A DNA stretch of 64,000 bases from an uncultured Bacteroidota bacterium (GTDB lineage Bacteria > Bacteroidota > Bacteroidia > Bacteroidales > WCHB1-69), in contig CADADB010000009.1 in assembly GCA_902786595.1 (NCBI GenBank), forward strand, positions 62,001-126,000, in the 5' to 3' direction. The notes under the pieces are model-generated. The model was not told the DNA's origin. It did no database searches and was given only the letters and a program-made list of their open reading frames with translations. The position numbers were made by a program, and so were the translations under genes. This document shows positions 38,964 to 47,902 of this stretch, piece after piece. Each line of letters starts with the position of its first letter. Position 1 is the stretch's first letter.

Positions 38964-39632
38964 ATGATACGATTAGAGAACATCAGCAAAAGTTTCCGCT
39001 CCGAGACGGTGGAGACGAAAGCGCTACAGCGAGTAAACCTGGAGGTCCGGAAGGGCGAGTTCATAGCCGTGATGGGCCCTTCCGGTTGCGGCAAGACCAC
39101 CTTGCTCAACATCCTCGGCCTCCTCAACACCCCCGATTCGGGCCGCTATTTCCTTGACGGCCGCGACGTGAGCGGACTGAAAGAGCGCGACCGGCTGAAG
39201 CTGCGGCGCGGGGTCATCGGCTTCGTCTTCCAGAGCTTCAACCTCATCGATGACATGAACGTCTTCGAGAACGTGGAGCTGCCGTTGCGCTACCTCGGCC
39301 TCAGCAAGTCGGAGCGCAAGGCGAAGGTCAACGAGGTGCTGGAGCGCATGAGCATCATCCACCGGGCGAGCCACTATCCGCAGCAGCTCTCCGGCGGGCA
39401 GCAGCAGCGTGTCGCCGTGGCCCGCGCGGTCGTCTCCAACCCGCAGCTCATCCTCTGCGACGAACCCACCGGCAACCTCGACAGCCACAACGGTCTCGAC
39501 GTCATGCACCTGCTCTGCGACCTCAACGCCGCCGGCACCACCATCGTCATGGTCACCCACAGCGCCCACGACGCCGGGTTCGCGCACAGGATTGTGAAAC
39601 TGCTGGACGGCACCATCAATGATGAATGCTGA
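38964..39632 (+). CDS. ABC exporter ATPase (LolD/MacB/FtsE type)
   Basis: 222 residues from ATG 38964 (MIRLENISKSF); the ATG at 38937 lies in the repeat array and adds no family sequence. Walker A is 'GPSGCGKTTLLN' near residue 37, Q-loop 'VFQSFNLIDDM', signature 'LSGGQQQRVAVARAVV', Walker B 'LILCDEPTGNLDSHNG' and H-loop 'VMVTHSAHDA'. It powers a MacB/FtsX-type exporter with the two permeases downstream. The stop TGA falls in the next array. Confidence 0.95.
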   Translation: MIRLENISKSFRSETVETKALQRVNLEVRKGEFIAVMGPSGCGKTTLLNILGLLNTPDSGRYFLDGRDVSGLKERDRLKLRRGVIGFVFQSFNLIDDMNVFENVELPLRYLGLSKSERKAKVNEVLERMSIIHRASHYPQQLSGGQQQRVAVARAVVSNPQLILCDEPTGNLDSHNGLDVMHLLCDLNAAGTTIVMVTHSAHDAGFAHRIVKLLDGTINDEC

Positions 39633-39705
39633 ATGATGAATGCTGAATGATGAATGTTGAATGCTGAATGCTGAATGCTGAATGTAGAATGTAGAATGAA
39701 GAATG
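39628..39705. repeat. GAATGATGAATGCT array at ATPase stop
   Basis: About ten 7-bp units (GAATGAT, GAATGCT, GAATGTA). The stop TGA of the ATPase gene is in the first unit. Confidence 0.85.
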
Positions 39706-39714
39706 ATGGTACGA

Positions 39715-39850
39715 AAGAGCCCCAATTCCCCCCTTTAGGGGGGATGCCCGCAGGGCAGGGGGGAAAACTACTTCCTTGAGCAGCCCCGGAGGGGCAAGAC
39801 GCGCGAAGCGCTAATAACCCCACACAAGCGAAGCGCAGTGTGGGGCTGGA
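39715..39850. repeat. Composite dispersed repeat, copy 1
   Basis: Order: CCCCAATTCCCCCCTTTAGG block, GCCCGCAGGGC hairpin, CTTCCTTGAGCAGCCCCGGA element (about 39771-39798), then an ACCCCACAC...GTGTGGGG stem with AAGCGAAGCGC loop (39818-39846). The first two parts recur at 62085-62180. No gene is seen in the 311 bp between the ATPase and the permease. Confidence 0.8.
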
Positions 39851-39943
39851 AGAAGCAGAAGGTTCCGAACTGCGGAGACAGCGATGACGACGAAGCGCAG
39901 CCTCAGTGTATGGGCCTGACAAGAACGAAAAACCAAATCAGAT

Positions 39944-42469
39944 ATGAAACAAACCCCAAAAATCCTCAACATCCTCGGCCTCGCCGTGGCCATCGCCGCC
40001 TTCATGGTGGTGGCGATGGTAAGATACTATGACCTCCGGTACGACAAGTTCTATCCCGGCGCGGACCGCATCTACTCGGTGTGGCTCATGAGCTTCCATG
40101 AATTCAGTAACGGAACTCAAGAGTTGTCTTTGATGCCTACCAATTCAGATTTTAAGATGCTTACGGGAGTCTCTCTGGATGATCCTGCCAAGACACAGCC
40201 TTCCGTGCTGCCCTTCGAAGAGATGGCGGAGGATTGCATCATGAGCGGTTACGGTGGAGGCTGGAAACGGGTGGCAGCGGAAAACGGTACCTCGTTCGAC
40301 ACCATTTCAAAAATACAGATGACCATACCGTCCTACTTCCCCTTCTTCGGCATAGACATTAAAGAGGGAAGTTTGGAGAAATTTACCGACTTTAGAAATG
40401 CGGTGATTTCCAGTCGATTAGCAAAGATTCTGTTTCCTCATGGAAGTGCCATTGGGCAGCGGATTGTTTTGAGTTCCTCCGGCAAAGAGTCTGGAAGTGC
40501 TCCCCAAAATCCTGCGCTTGACACGCTTACTATTATTGCCGTTTTCAAGGATCTGCCGCAAAACAGCTCTCTGCATAACTATGACGTAGTGCGACACTAT
40601 CCTCCTGGCATTGCTGTTGGTGGTGTCTATGTAAAAGTGAAAGACACGGCAATGGTTAATGTTTTGAAAGACAAAATATTGGATCGTTATCAAACGGCAT
40701 ATCACAATTTTTGGGACAATGTTGACACCACGGGCGACGAGGCTTTAAGTCAAGCGGAATATGATTTAAAGTATAAAGATGCGCCGAATAAAATCGACGA
40801 TGTAAGATTGTCTTCTTTGCACGATGATTATCATTCACCCAACAATTTCTGGAATTTTGAGGCCAAGCAGTTTACAACGATGTCCAAAGCGTTGAGCATA
40901 TTCGGCATCGTGCTGTTGCTGCTCGCCTTCCTGAACTTCACCAACTACGCGGTGGCCACCGTGCCGATGTTCCTGCGCAAGACGAACATCCGCAAGATCG
41001 AGGGTTGCTCCAACGCGCAGTTGAGGTGGGAGATGTTCGGGCGGTTCCTCCTCTCCGCCGTTATCGCTTTCCTCTTCGCGTTGGTCATCGTGGAGGTGTG
41101 CGCCCGCACGAAGGCGATTCCGTTCGTGACCATCAGTCTGAAGCTGGCGGACAATATGCCTGTGGTATGGCTTTCCGCCGCCGTCACCCTCTTGGTGGCC
41201 GTGGTCGCCTCGCTCTATCCGGTCTTCTACACTACCGCCGCCACCAACATCGATTCGGCGTTGAAGAGTCAGCTCGCCACCCCGCAGAAATACGGCAAGT
41301 GGCGCAAAGTGCTGCTTCGCATGCAGACCACCCCGGCCTCCGTGGTGCAGTTCTACGCCTCGTTCGCCATCATCCTCTTCATGACATTGGTTTTTGTGCA
41401 GAACCATCGGATGAAAACCGCTGATGTGGGCTTTGAAACGGAGAATATCTATGTGGCTCAACTTCAGAAACCAAATCTGCCGACTTCTGACGGATATCTG
41501 AAGTATCAAGAGGATTTTCAGTATAAAAATTTGGACTCCTTGAAGGGTGAATGGAGAAAGTTGGGGGCGATTGCAGACGTCACTTGGGCGGAGACTCCTG
41601 TGCTCGGATTTGGTAATATGTACAGTACTTTGGGACTTCAAATCGGGGATGAAAGGATAACCATCCCCGACCGCACAGTCTCAGCCAATTTCTTCCGGTT
41701 TTTTGGCATCAAAATGGTGGAAGGCCAGGATTTTGAAGAGGATAGTGTCAAATTCCGTACGGGCAGAATCATCAATGAAGCAGCGCTGAAATTGACGAAG
41801 CAGTGGGATACAGACTCAAACAGAACGAAAGCGGGGGTCATCGGTGTTGTGCAAGATTTCCACAACATGCCGCTCATCGACCAAATTGACCCGTGCATCT
41901 ATCTCGCGAAAGGCAATTCCGAGCTTGTATGGGGTTGTCCATATATTTATATCAAATTGAAAGACGCTAACAAACAAGATTTGGATACGTCTTTGATAAG
42001 CCAGATGAACACCGTTTGTGCTCGTTGGGGACATCTGAGGCCGTTCACCTCGCTGAAGGCTGTCATCGACAAAGAATACCAGAAAGAGGACGACTTCGCC
42101 AAACTGATGGCGTTGTTCGGGCTGGTCACCTTGTTCGTCACGCTCACCGGGCTGTTCGGCATGGTGATGTTGGACTGCATGTATCGTCGCCGCGAGCTGG
42201 CTTTGCGTCGCGTCTATGGCGCCTCTACCGGAAACCAGCTCTGGAAGATGCTCCGAAACCAACTCATTATTTGCGTGTTTTGCTTTGTCTGTGCCGCCCC
42301 GTTGGCCGTCGAGCTCTTCCACAAATGGCAGCAGCACTTCGCCTACAAAGCCGACATCCCTGTCTGGCCCTTCCTCGCGACCTTCTTCGGTATCACCCTC
42401 CTTGCCCTCGCCATCACCGCGTGGCAGACGTTGCGGACGTTGCGGGAGGAACCTGTTCTTAGCCTTTAG
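39944..42469 (+). CDS. ABC exporter permease (FtsX/MacB type) 1
   Basis: 841 residues, two FtsX-like halves. TM1 is at residues 8-27 (ILNILGLAVAIAAFMVVAM), followed by a large MacB periplasmic core domain to about 305. Three TM helices lie at about 315-430 ('ALSIFGIVLLLLAFLNFTNY', 'FLLSAVIAFLFALVIVEV'). A second set starts near 470 with 'QFYASFAIILFMTLVF', a second periplasmic domain and three final TMs ('LMALFGLVTLFVTLTGLFGM', 'RRRELALRRVYGAS'). Such pairs export peptides or lipids or sense envelope stress. It probably pairs with the permease at 42544 as a heterodimer. Confidence 0.93.
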   Translation: MKQTPKILNILGLAVAIAAFMVVAMVRYYDLRYDKFYPGADRIYSVWLMSFHEFSNGTQELSLMPTNSDFKMLTGVSLDDPAKTQPSVLPFEEMAEDCIMSGYGGGWKRVAAENGTSFDTISKIQMTIPSYFPFFGIDIKEGSLEKFTDFRNAVISSRLAKILFPHGSAIGQRIVLSSSGKESGSAPQNPALDTLTIIAVFKDLPQNSSLHNYDVVRHYPPGIAVGGVYVKVKDTAMVNVLKDKILDRYQTAYHNFWDNVDTTGDEALSQAEYDLKYKDAPNKIDDVRLSSLHDDYHSPNNFWNFEAKQFTTMSKALSIFGIVLLLLAFLNFTNYAVATVPMFLRKTNIRKIEGCSNAQLRWEMFGRFLLSAVIAFLFALVIVEVCARTKAIPFVTISLKLADNMPVVWLSAAVTLLVAVVASLYPVFYTTAATNIDSALKSQLATPQKYGKWRKVLLRMQTTPASVVQFYASFAIILFMTLVFVQNHRMKTADVGFETENIYVAQLQKPNLPTSDGYLKYQEDFQYKNLDSLKGEWRKLGAIADVTWAETPVLGFGNMYSTLGLQIGDERITIPDRTVSANFFRFFGIKMVEGQDFEEDSVKFRTGRIINEAALKLTKQWDTDSNRTKAGVIGVVQDFHNMPLIDQIDPCIYLAKGNSELVWGCPYIYIKLKDANKQDLDTSLISQMNTVCARWGHLRPFTSLKAVIDKEYQKEDDFAKLMALFGLVTLFVTLTGLFGMVMLDCMYRRRELALRRVYGASTGNQLWKMLRNQLIICVFCFVCAAPLAVELFHKWQQHFAYKADIPVWPFLATFFGITLLALAITAWQTLRTLREEPVLSL

Positions 42470-42515
42470 CTATTAGCTTTTGGCTATTAGCTTGTCAGCC
42501 AAAAGCCAATAGCCG
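42463..42515. repeat. GCTATTAGCTTTTGGC / GCCAAAAGCCAATAGC hairpin array
   Basis: Left part AGCCTTTAGCTATTAGC, right part GCCAAAAGCCAATAGCC; the halves are complementary. The permease 1 TAG stop is in the first unit. Confidence 0.75.
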
Positions 42516-42543
42516 AATCGAAAAAATCACAATAAAACATATT

Positions 42544-45156
42544 ATGAAAACCACCCCGAAAACCCCACACATCCTCAACATTCTCGGCCTCGCCACCGCC
42601 CTGGCCGTCTTCATGATCCTCATGGCGCAGGTCCGCTACGACCGCCGCTACAACCGCTGCCTCGCGGACTCCGAACGGATGTACCGCATGGAGGAGAACG
42701 ATCTCGGACAGGGATACTCCCACTGGATAAGGGACAGCGACATAACCGATTACCTTGACAGTCTCGACGAGGTGGAGTCCGTCTGTCAGCTTTCCGATTT
42801 GGATTACAACTACAAGTTGGAACATCCTGTTGAGGGAGTGGGAAGCCTGTCGAATATAACACTCTATGACACGCTCTTCTTCGACTTTTTCGGATTACAG
42901 TGCGTTGAGGGTGCGTTCAGCGAGCTGGATGACGATGAAGAGGTCGTGGTGCCCGAGTCGTTGGCCAAGAAACTTTTCCCCAAAGAGAGTCCTGTCGGGA
43001 AAACACTTTCCTTGCGAGACAGAGACAGGGGCAAAGACACCATTCTGCATCGAAAAGTCGTGGCTGTTTACAAGGATATGCCAGCGAACAATACTTTCGG
43101 CAACCCGCTGATTCTCATTAAAATGCCCCGCTGGGAATATAAAGCGGTGAAAGTCGATCAGGATTCGATTCAGGCGTTGTGGGACGGTCCCGGGAAATGT
43201 CAAGCGATGGTCTGGGACATTGAGGGTCCGGAAGATTCTCTGTTCGCTAATGCTGAGCTTTACGGAGAGTCGTCGGAATCCGATCCGATTTCGCTCTCGG
43301 CCAGCAGTTACCAAGCGACGGGAGAACCTGAGTATAAAGACGTAACGCTCAGGGCCTCCTGCGATTCAACCAAACCTGCACCCGTGATGGCGAAGCGCGT
43401 ATGGAAAGATTATCGCTGGGGCTCCATCTATTGCAAACTGAAGCCCGGCACCAACCCTGACACATTGGCTGCTATGTTGAAGGCTAAGTTCTACACCGAA
43501 AAAATGTGGAATTCTGCCCCGTCGGATGTGCGGTTGGTGGCCGCCAAAGACATCCATTTCGAGCCCGATGCCGAACGTAGTGGAAATCCCGATGCAGTGA
43601 GCCGTTTCGTGACCAACTGTCTGTCGGGCATCGCGTGGGCGGTCCTCCTCATCGCCTTCCTCAATTTCGCTAACTTCGCCATCGCGGAAGCGCCCCTGCG
43701 GATGCGCCGCGTGAACACCCGCAAGGTGCTCGGCGAGTCGGACAGCGCGATCTGGTGGTCGATGGCGAAGGGCTACGTCACGCTCTCACTCGTGGCCTTC
43801 CTCATCGCATTCATCGTCTTCCTGCTCTGCACCCGCTTGCCGGAAATCCCCATGCTGACTGCCCCCGTCACCTTGTCCGGCAATGTTCCTATCATCCTGA
43901 CCACCTTATTGTTGTCCATCGTTCTCGGAGTTGTCGTTTCCATTTACCCAACGCGAATGGTTACCGTTGTCTCCCCGGATGTCGCGTTGAAGGGCAACTA
44001 CGGCTTCTCGAAGACGGGGATCCGGTTGCGCACGCTCTTCATCGGGTTGCAATTCTTCCTCGCCTCTGTCATCCTGACCTGCACGCTGTATGTTGCTGTC
44101 CAAAACCGCTACCTCAAGCAGTATGACATGGGCTTCCAGACGCATAACATTCTGAACTACACTGCGGATATTCGTTGGACGGACAGCATACCGTCATATA
44201 TCCATGCGGTTGGACAATTGCCCGGTGTCGAAGATATAACGGCGGCATCGTGCAACATCGTGCGCAATTCTGGCTACGTGTTGTATGGGGAAATGCTCAA
44301 AGATCCTGATAGCGAAAAGGAACAGAAAGTCGAGTTCAATTGCATGCAGGTGAGCCCCAATTTTATGGAGTTCTTCGGGATACGGATGAGTGATGGAAGT
44401 ACGTTCAAGAATTGCGAGATGACTAAGGGTCAGCGGTATGTCATCTTCAATAAGAAGGCCCAAAACCTTTATCACTTGCATTTGAATTGGTATTACGAGG
44501 GAATGTTTGACGTCTCGCGGACAACGCTCATCGGCATTGCGGAGGACTTCCATTTCCGTCCGCTGTTCGACACCATCCAGCCGTTGGGTATTGAGGTCGG
44601 GAAATACGGTCAGGTGTTGCGTCAATTCTTCATCAAGTACGGGGAGAATGCCGACACTGCCGCGCTAATTCGGGAAATCCGCCGTATCTCGGGCGAATAC
44701 GGTCACGAAACCGATTTGGAAATCACTACGTTGGACGACGACATAGCGGGCTCTTACGCCAAAGAGGCCGGTCTATCGAAGGGGATGTTCATCCTCTGCG
44801 GCATCGCGGTGCTGCTCGCACTGATGGGCGTGGCGGGGATGCTGCTGTTGGAGATGACCTACCGCCGTCCCGAGCTGGGCTTGCGGCAGATCTTCGGTTC
44901 CTCTACGGGACAGCTGCTTGCCCGCGCCAACGGCAAGTACGCCCTCGTCTGCACCGTCGCCTTCCTGCTCTCCGTGCCCGTCAGCCTCCTGCTGCTCCGC
45001 CAATGGCTGAAGCTGTTCGTCGCCCACGCCCCCATCGCCGTCTGGATTTTCCTCCTCGCGTACGTTATCCTATTGGCGCTCACGGCGTTAGTCGTCACGG
45101 TGCAGTCGGCGCTGTCGTTGAGGTTCGAGCCGGTGGACACGGTGCGGGATAATTGA
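42544..45156 (+). CDS. ABC exporter permease (FtsX/MacB type) 2
   Basis: 870 residues with the same two-half plan as the previous gene: TM1 'HILNILGLATALAVFMILMA', periplasmic core, TMs near 360-480 ('GIAWAVLLIAFLNFANFAIA', 'GYVTLSLVAFLIAFIVFLL', 'VPIILTTLLLSIVLGVVVSI'), second half from about 500 ('RTLFIGLQFFLASVILTCT') and final TMs with 'RRPELGLRQIFGSSTGQLL'. The two permeases share N-terminal 'K.TPK...ILNILGLA.A.A.FM' and clearly arose by duplication. The last codons (RDN-stop) are encoded by the downstream tandem array. Confidence 0.93.
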   Translation: MKTTPKTPHILNILGLATALAVFMILMAQVRYDRRYNRCLADSERMYRMEENDLGQGYSHWIRDSDITDYLDSLDEVESVCQLSDLDYNYKLEHPVEGVGSLSNITLYDTLFFDFFGLQCVEGAFSELDDDEEVVVPESLAKKLFPKESPVGKTLSLRDRDRGKDTILHRKVVAVYKDMPANNTFGNPLILIKMPRWEYKAVKVDQDSIQALWDGPGKCQAMVWDIEGPEDSLFANAELYGESSESDPISLSASSYQATGEPEYKDVTLRASCDSTKPAPVMAKRVWKDYRWGSIYCKLKPGTNPDTLAAMLKAKFYTEKMWNSAPSDVRLVAAKDIHFEPDAERSGNPDAVSRFVTNCLSGIAWAVLLIAFLNFANFAIAEAPLRMRRVNTRKVLGESDSAIWWSMAKGYVTLSLVAFLIAFIVFLLCTRLPEIPMLTAPVTLSGNVPIILTTLLLSIVLGVVVSIYPTRMVTVVSPDVALKGNYGFSKTGIRLRTLFIGLQFFLASVILTCTLYVAVQNRYLKQYDMGFQTHNILNYTADIRWTDSIPSYIHAVGQLPGVEDITAASCNIVRNSGYVLYGEMLKDPDSEKEQKVEFNCMQVSPNFMEFFGIRMSDGSTFKNCEMTKGQRYVIFNKKAQNLYHLHLNWYYEGMFDVSRTTLIGIAEDFHFRPLFDTIQPLGIEVGKYGQVLRQFFIKYGENADTAALIREIRRISGEYGHETDLEITTLDDDIAGSYAKEAGLSKGMFILCGIAVLLALMGVAGMLLLEMTYRRPELGLRQIFGSSTGQLLARANGKYALVCTVAFLLSVPVSLLLLRQWLKLFVAHAPIAVWIFLLAYVILLALTALVVTVQSALSLRFEPVDTVRDN

Positions 45157-45224
45157 TAATGGATAATTGATAATGGATAATTGATAATGGATAATTGATA
45201 ATGGATAATTGATAATGGATAATT
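45148..45224. repeat. Perfect GATAATGGATAATT array, five units
   Basis: Five exact 14-bp copies at 45155-45224, preceded by half a unit. The permease 2 TGA stop (45154-45156) is at the edge. Confidence 0.95.
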
Positions 45225-45239
45225 GTGGGGAATCGGACT

Positions 45240-45265
45240 GTAGAGGGCGTATCGCATACGCCTCG
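45240..45265. repeat. GGCGTAT/ATACGCC hairpin
   Basis: GTAGAGGGCGTATCGCATAC then GCCTCG. It resembles the GTAG-ended palindromes at 2309, 3805 and 8696 but is imperfect. Confidence 0.6.
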
Positions 45266-45348
45266 ATGAAAATAACATCCTCCCACCCAAGATTATCCCC
45301 ATAAATCACGTTATTACTTATAGAAACTTATCCAAAACCTTAACTGTT

Positions 45349-46197
45349 ATGAGAAAAATAACCTTAACCATCCTTTTGGTTGCCGCAGTGGTGGCGGCCT
45401 GGGCGCAGAAGCCCGACAAGAAAACCGCGAAGTTGGAGAAACAGCTCGTGGGGACTTTCGTGGAGGTGCCGGCGGGACATTACACGATTCGCAACAGTAA
45501 CGGGGACACTACAAAGGTGACCATAGCGGGATTCCGAATGTTAGCGACGGAGGTGACCAACGCGTCGTACAATCTCTTTTTGGAAGACCTTAAGGCGCAG
45601 GGACGAACGGCTGACTACGAGAAGGCCAAGATTGACACCGCACGGGCGATTTTGGTAACTCATTACGGTACCCATCCAGCATTTCCTCCATTTCCTCGAT
45701 ATCCCGTGTCCTGCATCAGTCATGATGGTGCGATGCTGTTTTGCCGCTGGCTTACGGAAAAAATGGGCGGAGAGTGGGAATATACCCTGCCCACCACAGA
45801 CCAATGGAAACATGCCGCCCATGGTGGTTTAATCTATAACACATACCCAATAGGGGGACCATATCTCACCAATGGTAATGGGGAACCTTTATACAACTTT
45901 TTAAGACTCGGTGAAGAAAGCATCACCATGCAGGATGGAAAGTATGTCGTCGTGATAAATTATGATCCTTTTCATTATATTGATAACCTTCCGGATCCAG
46001 CCAAATCGCATCGCCCCAATAATTACGGTCTGTACAATATGAGCGGCAACGTGGCGGAGATGGTGTATGAGCGTGGCATCGCCTACGGCGGCAGCTACCT
46101 CGACCCTGGCTACGACATCCGCATCGACAGCGAGAAGCCCTACGACGGTCCGTCCCCGCTGGTCGGATTCAGGGTGATTGCGGTAAGGAAAAAATGA
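45349..46197 (+). CDS. Secreted FGE/SUMF1-like protein (GldK-related fold)
   Basis: 282 residues with signal peptide (LTILLVAAVVAAWAQ). 'GTFVEVPAGHYTIRNSNGDT', 'GFRMLATEVTNASYNLFLED' and 'NNYGLYNMSGNVAEMVYER' are formylglycine-generating-enzyme family motifs, and it ends 'LVGFRVIAVRKK'. The canonical active-site Cys pair is not evident, so it is likely a structural or carbohydrate/peptide-binding relative like GldJ/GldK, not an active FGE. Two further traces of such genes lie nearby (47211 and 50926). Confidence 0.87.
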   Translation: MRKITLTILLVAAVVAAWAQKPDKKTAKLEKQLVGTFVEVPAGHYTIRNSNGDTTKVTIAGFRMLATEVTNASYNLFLEDLKAQGRTADYEKAKIDTARAILVTHYGTHPAFPPFPRYPVSCISHDGAMLFCRWLTEKMGGEWEYTLPTTDQWKHAAHGGLIYNTYPIGGPYLTNGNGEPLYNFLRLGEESITMQDGKYVVVINYDPFHYIDNLPDPAKSHRPNNYGLYNMSGNVAEMVYERGIAYGGSYLDPGYDIRIDSEKPYDGPSPLVGFRVIAVRKK

Positions 46198-46328
46198 GAC
46201 GATGGAAAACGATGAAATAATACGTGAAGATACGAGCGATACGCGGAGATTATTTTATCTCCATGTATCGCGCGGATCTGCACGTATAATTCCCTAATAC
46301 ATACTTAAACTTCAAAAACCATAACAAC

Positions 46329-47201
46329 ATGAAAAAGCTCATCACCATCGTCATCCTGACAGCTTGCGCCTGTCTTCCTTCCTTTTCACAAACCACCGAA
46401 TATTCGCGGAGCGAGTCCGTCTGGTTTGAGGTGCGAAACGACACCTCGAATCCCTGCCGCTATACTGAGGACAACAAAATTTACCAGGCAGGCAGGGAGT
46501 TTACTTTCGAGTTCCACTATTTCGACCCGCAGGGCAAAGAACGCTATATGCGTTACGAACGTATTCCAAAACAGGGATATGAACTTACGGAAACCGGCGA
46601 CACCGCCACATATACCTATTATATGGCGGATTTTTCCTTTTCGGATGTTTTTGATGCTAAAGACTCTTGCATCAATCGTTATGAGGTGGAAGTCTTATGC
46701 ACAGCAAAGCCTTTCAGTAAAGATTATAATCAAACGGTGGAGGCTTTTTGTTTCTTGTATGATGATCAGCAATCGAGATGGCCATTGTCGTATTCCGGCA
46801 TCGTAGAAAATGAGCGGAATTTATGGATGCATCCCATTAGGAATTGTCTTTTCAGGATTCTTGAGCTCAATCCGTTCCCTTACATCCAATATCCCGTTGA
46901 AAAAGGGAAGAGCTGGAAGTGGAAGCTCACCATCGGTAGTCATTGGGGCGACGAGCGTTGGAAGACATGGACGGGGAAAATCGTCAATAAGTACAAATAC
47001 CAGATTACCGACACCGCATGCGAAGTAGTCACGCCGATGGGTACGCTTCCGTGCGTGAAGGTGGACGCCGTCGCCAAAAGCCGCATCGGAAAAACTTACC
47101 TCACAGCCTATTACAACGACACCTACGGTTTTGTCAAAATGGAAAACACCAACATTGACGGATCAAGGATTGTCATTGATTTGGTGGGGGTGAATTTTTA
47201 G
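46329..47201 (+). CDS. Secreted hypothetical protein
   Basis: 290 residues with signal peptide (LITIVILTACACLPSFSQ). Beta-rich sequence without a recognised domain. 'FPYIQYPVEKGKSWKWKLTIG' followed by 'ACEVVTPMGTLPCVKVDAVA' resembles the DUF3108-like pattern of periplasmic Bacteroidetes proteins, where a fixed 'G..W' strand precedes a 'TP.GT..C.K' strand. That reading is inference. It sits between an FGE-like gene and an FGE-like 3' remnant, so it may have been duplicated or inserted with them. Confidence 0.75.
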   Translation: MKKLITIVILTACACLPSFSQTTEYSRSESVWFEVRNDTSNPCRYTEDNKIYQAGREFTFEFHYFDPQGKERYMRYERIPKQGYELTETGDTATYTYYMADFSFSDVFDAKDSCINRYEVEVLCTAKPFSKDYNQTVEAFCFLYDDQQSRWPLSYSGIVENERNLWMHPIRNCLFRILELNPFPYIQYPVEKGKSWKWKLTIGSHWGDERWKTWTGKIVNKYKYQITDTACEVVTPMGTLPCVKVDAVAKSRIGKTYLTAYYNDTYGFVKMENTNIDGSRIVIDLVGVNF

Positions 47202-47210
47202 ATGTAAGAC

Positions 47211-47255
47211 ATGGAGATGGTCGGCTTCCGGGTGATTGCGGTGAGGAAGAAGTGA
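47211..47255 (+). pseudogene. 3' remnant of an FGE/SUMF1-like gene
   Basis: The short frame MEMVGFRVIAVRKK-stop repeats the exact C-terminus of the FGE-like protein at 45349 (VGFRVIAVRKK) with synonymous changes (ggattcagggtg vs ggcttccgggtg). Nothing else of that gene is left, so this is the end of a deleted paralogue. Confidence 0.75.
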
Positions 47256-47299
47256 AAAGAAATTTATAGATTATTAATTTGTAGTTTTGTGTTTTTTTG

Positions 47300-47308
47300 T
47301 ATTTTTGC
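47300..47308 (+). promoter_or_regulatory. Promoter -7 box TATTTTTGC before hicA
   Basis: It lies 24 bp before the ATG at 47333 (15 bp before the alternative ATG at 47324), leaving a very short leader. Confidence 0.65.
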
Positions 47309-47332
47309 ACCGTGAAAATAAATATGAAAATC

Positions 47333-47521
47333 ATGAAGACAACTGAATTACGGAAGAAGCTGCTTGATTCGGGATGCACCCTGGTCAGACATGGTGCCAA
47401 TCACGATATATGGTATAGTCCAATCACACAAAGACGTTTTCCGATACCCCGCCATACTGCAAAAGAAGTGGCTTCGGGAACATTAAAAGATATTGCGAAA
47501 AAATCAGGTGTTGCATTGTAA
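47333..47521 (+). CDS. hicA: HicA-like toxin (mRNA interferase)
   Basis: 62 residues from ATG 47333 (MKTTELRKKL); ATG 47324 adds three residues. The small double-stranded-RNA-binding-like fold has 'LVRHGANHDIWYSPITQRRF' with the catalytic His in 'ANHDIW', and 'IPRHTAKEVASGTLKDIAKK'. HicA cleaves mRNA when not bound by HicB. The hicB-like gene follows by 10 bp. Confidence 0.92.
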   Translation: MKTTELRKKLLDSGCTLVRHGANHDIWYSPITQRRFPIPRHTAKEVASGTLKDIAKKSGVAL

Positions 47522-47531
47522 TACAAAGAAT

Positions 47532-47822
47532 ATGAAAACCGAAAAAGTGATAATAGAAGTAAGCACGGACGGACTCTATTCCGCCTATATGCCCTCTGAC
47601 GACTATGGTTTCGGGCTTGCCGGGTATGGTGAGACGGAAAAGGAGGCCATAGATGATTTTTATGCGGCTGTTTCGGAAATGAAGGAACTCGAAGAAGCTG
47701 ACGGACGGACGTTTCCGGATTTGCAGTTCCAGTTCGAACATGCTGTCGGGTACGCAACGCCCAAAACGGTGACCGGTTGTGTGGCTGAGGATCCCGCAGG
47801 GTATAATGAGAAGGAACAGTGA
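47532..47822 (+). CDS. hicB: HicB-like antitoxin with replaced C-terminus
   Basis: 96 residues from ATG 47532. Residues 1-70 hold the partial RNase H-like HicB fold: 'VIIEVSTDGLYSAYMPSDDY', 'GFGLAGYGETEKEAIDDFYA', 'FPDLQFQFE'. The HTH that normally follows in Bacteroidetes HicB (after 'F.Y.FD..S...') is missing. Instead there is a 24-residue tail encoded by a 72-bp repeat also found at the end of the gene at 50615. DNA-binding autoregulation may therefore be lost while HicA neutralisation is kept; that is inference. Confidence 0.85.
   Translation: MKTEKVIIEVSTDGLYSAYMPSDDYGFGLAGYGETEKEAIDDFYAAVSEMKELEEADGRTFPDLQFQFEHAVGYATPKTVTGCVAEDPAGYNEKEQ
47736..47807. repeat. 72-bp coding repeat, copy 1 (3' end of hicB)
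   Basis: Starts GAACATGCTGTCGGGTACGC and ends CCCGCAGGGTATAAT. 69 of 72 bases match 50840-50911. Encodes EHAVGYATPKTVTGCVAEDP plus AGYN in the hicB frame. Confidence 0.95.
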
Positions 47823-47902
47823 GACGCGTGCATGTCAAACACAATATTGCGACCAAAAACACCGTTCCAAACTCAACAATCTTTCATCAAAGCCACGCTG
47901 AT

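Noticed and set aside
45349..46197. Active formylglycine-generating enzyme
   Set aside because: The active-site Cys pair is not seen and no sulfatase gene is adjacent; GldK-like structural role is more plausible.
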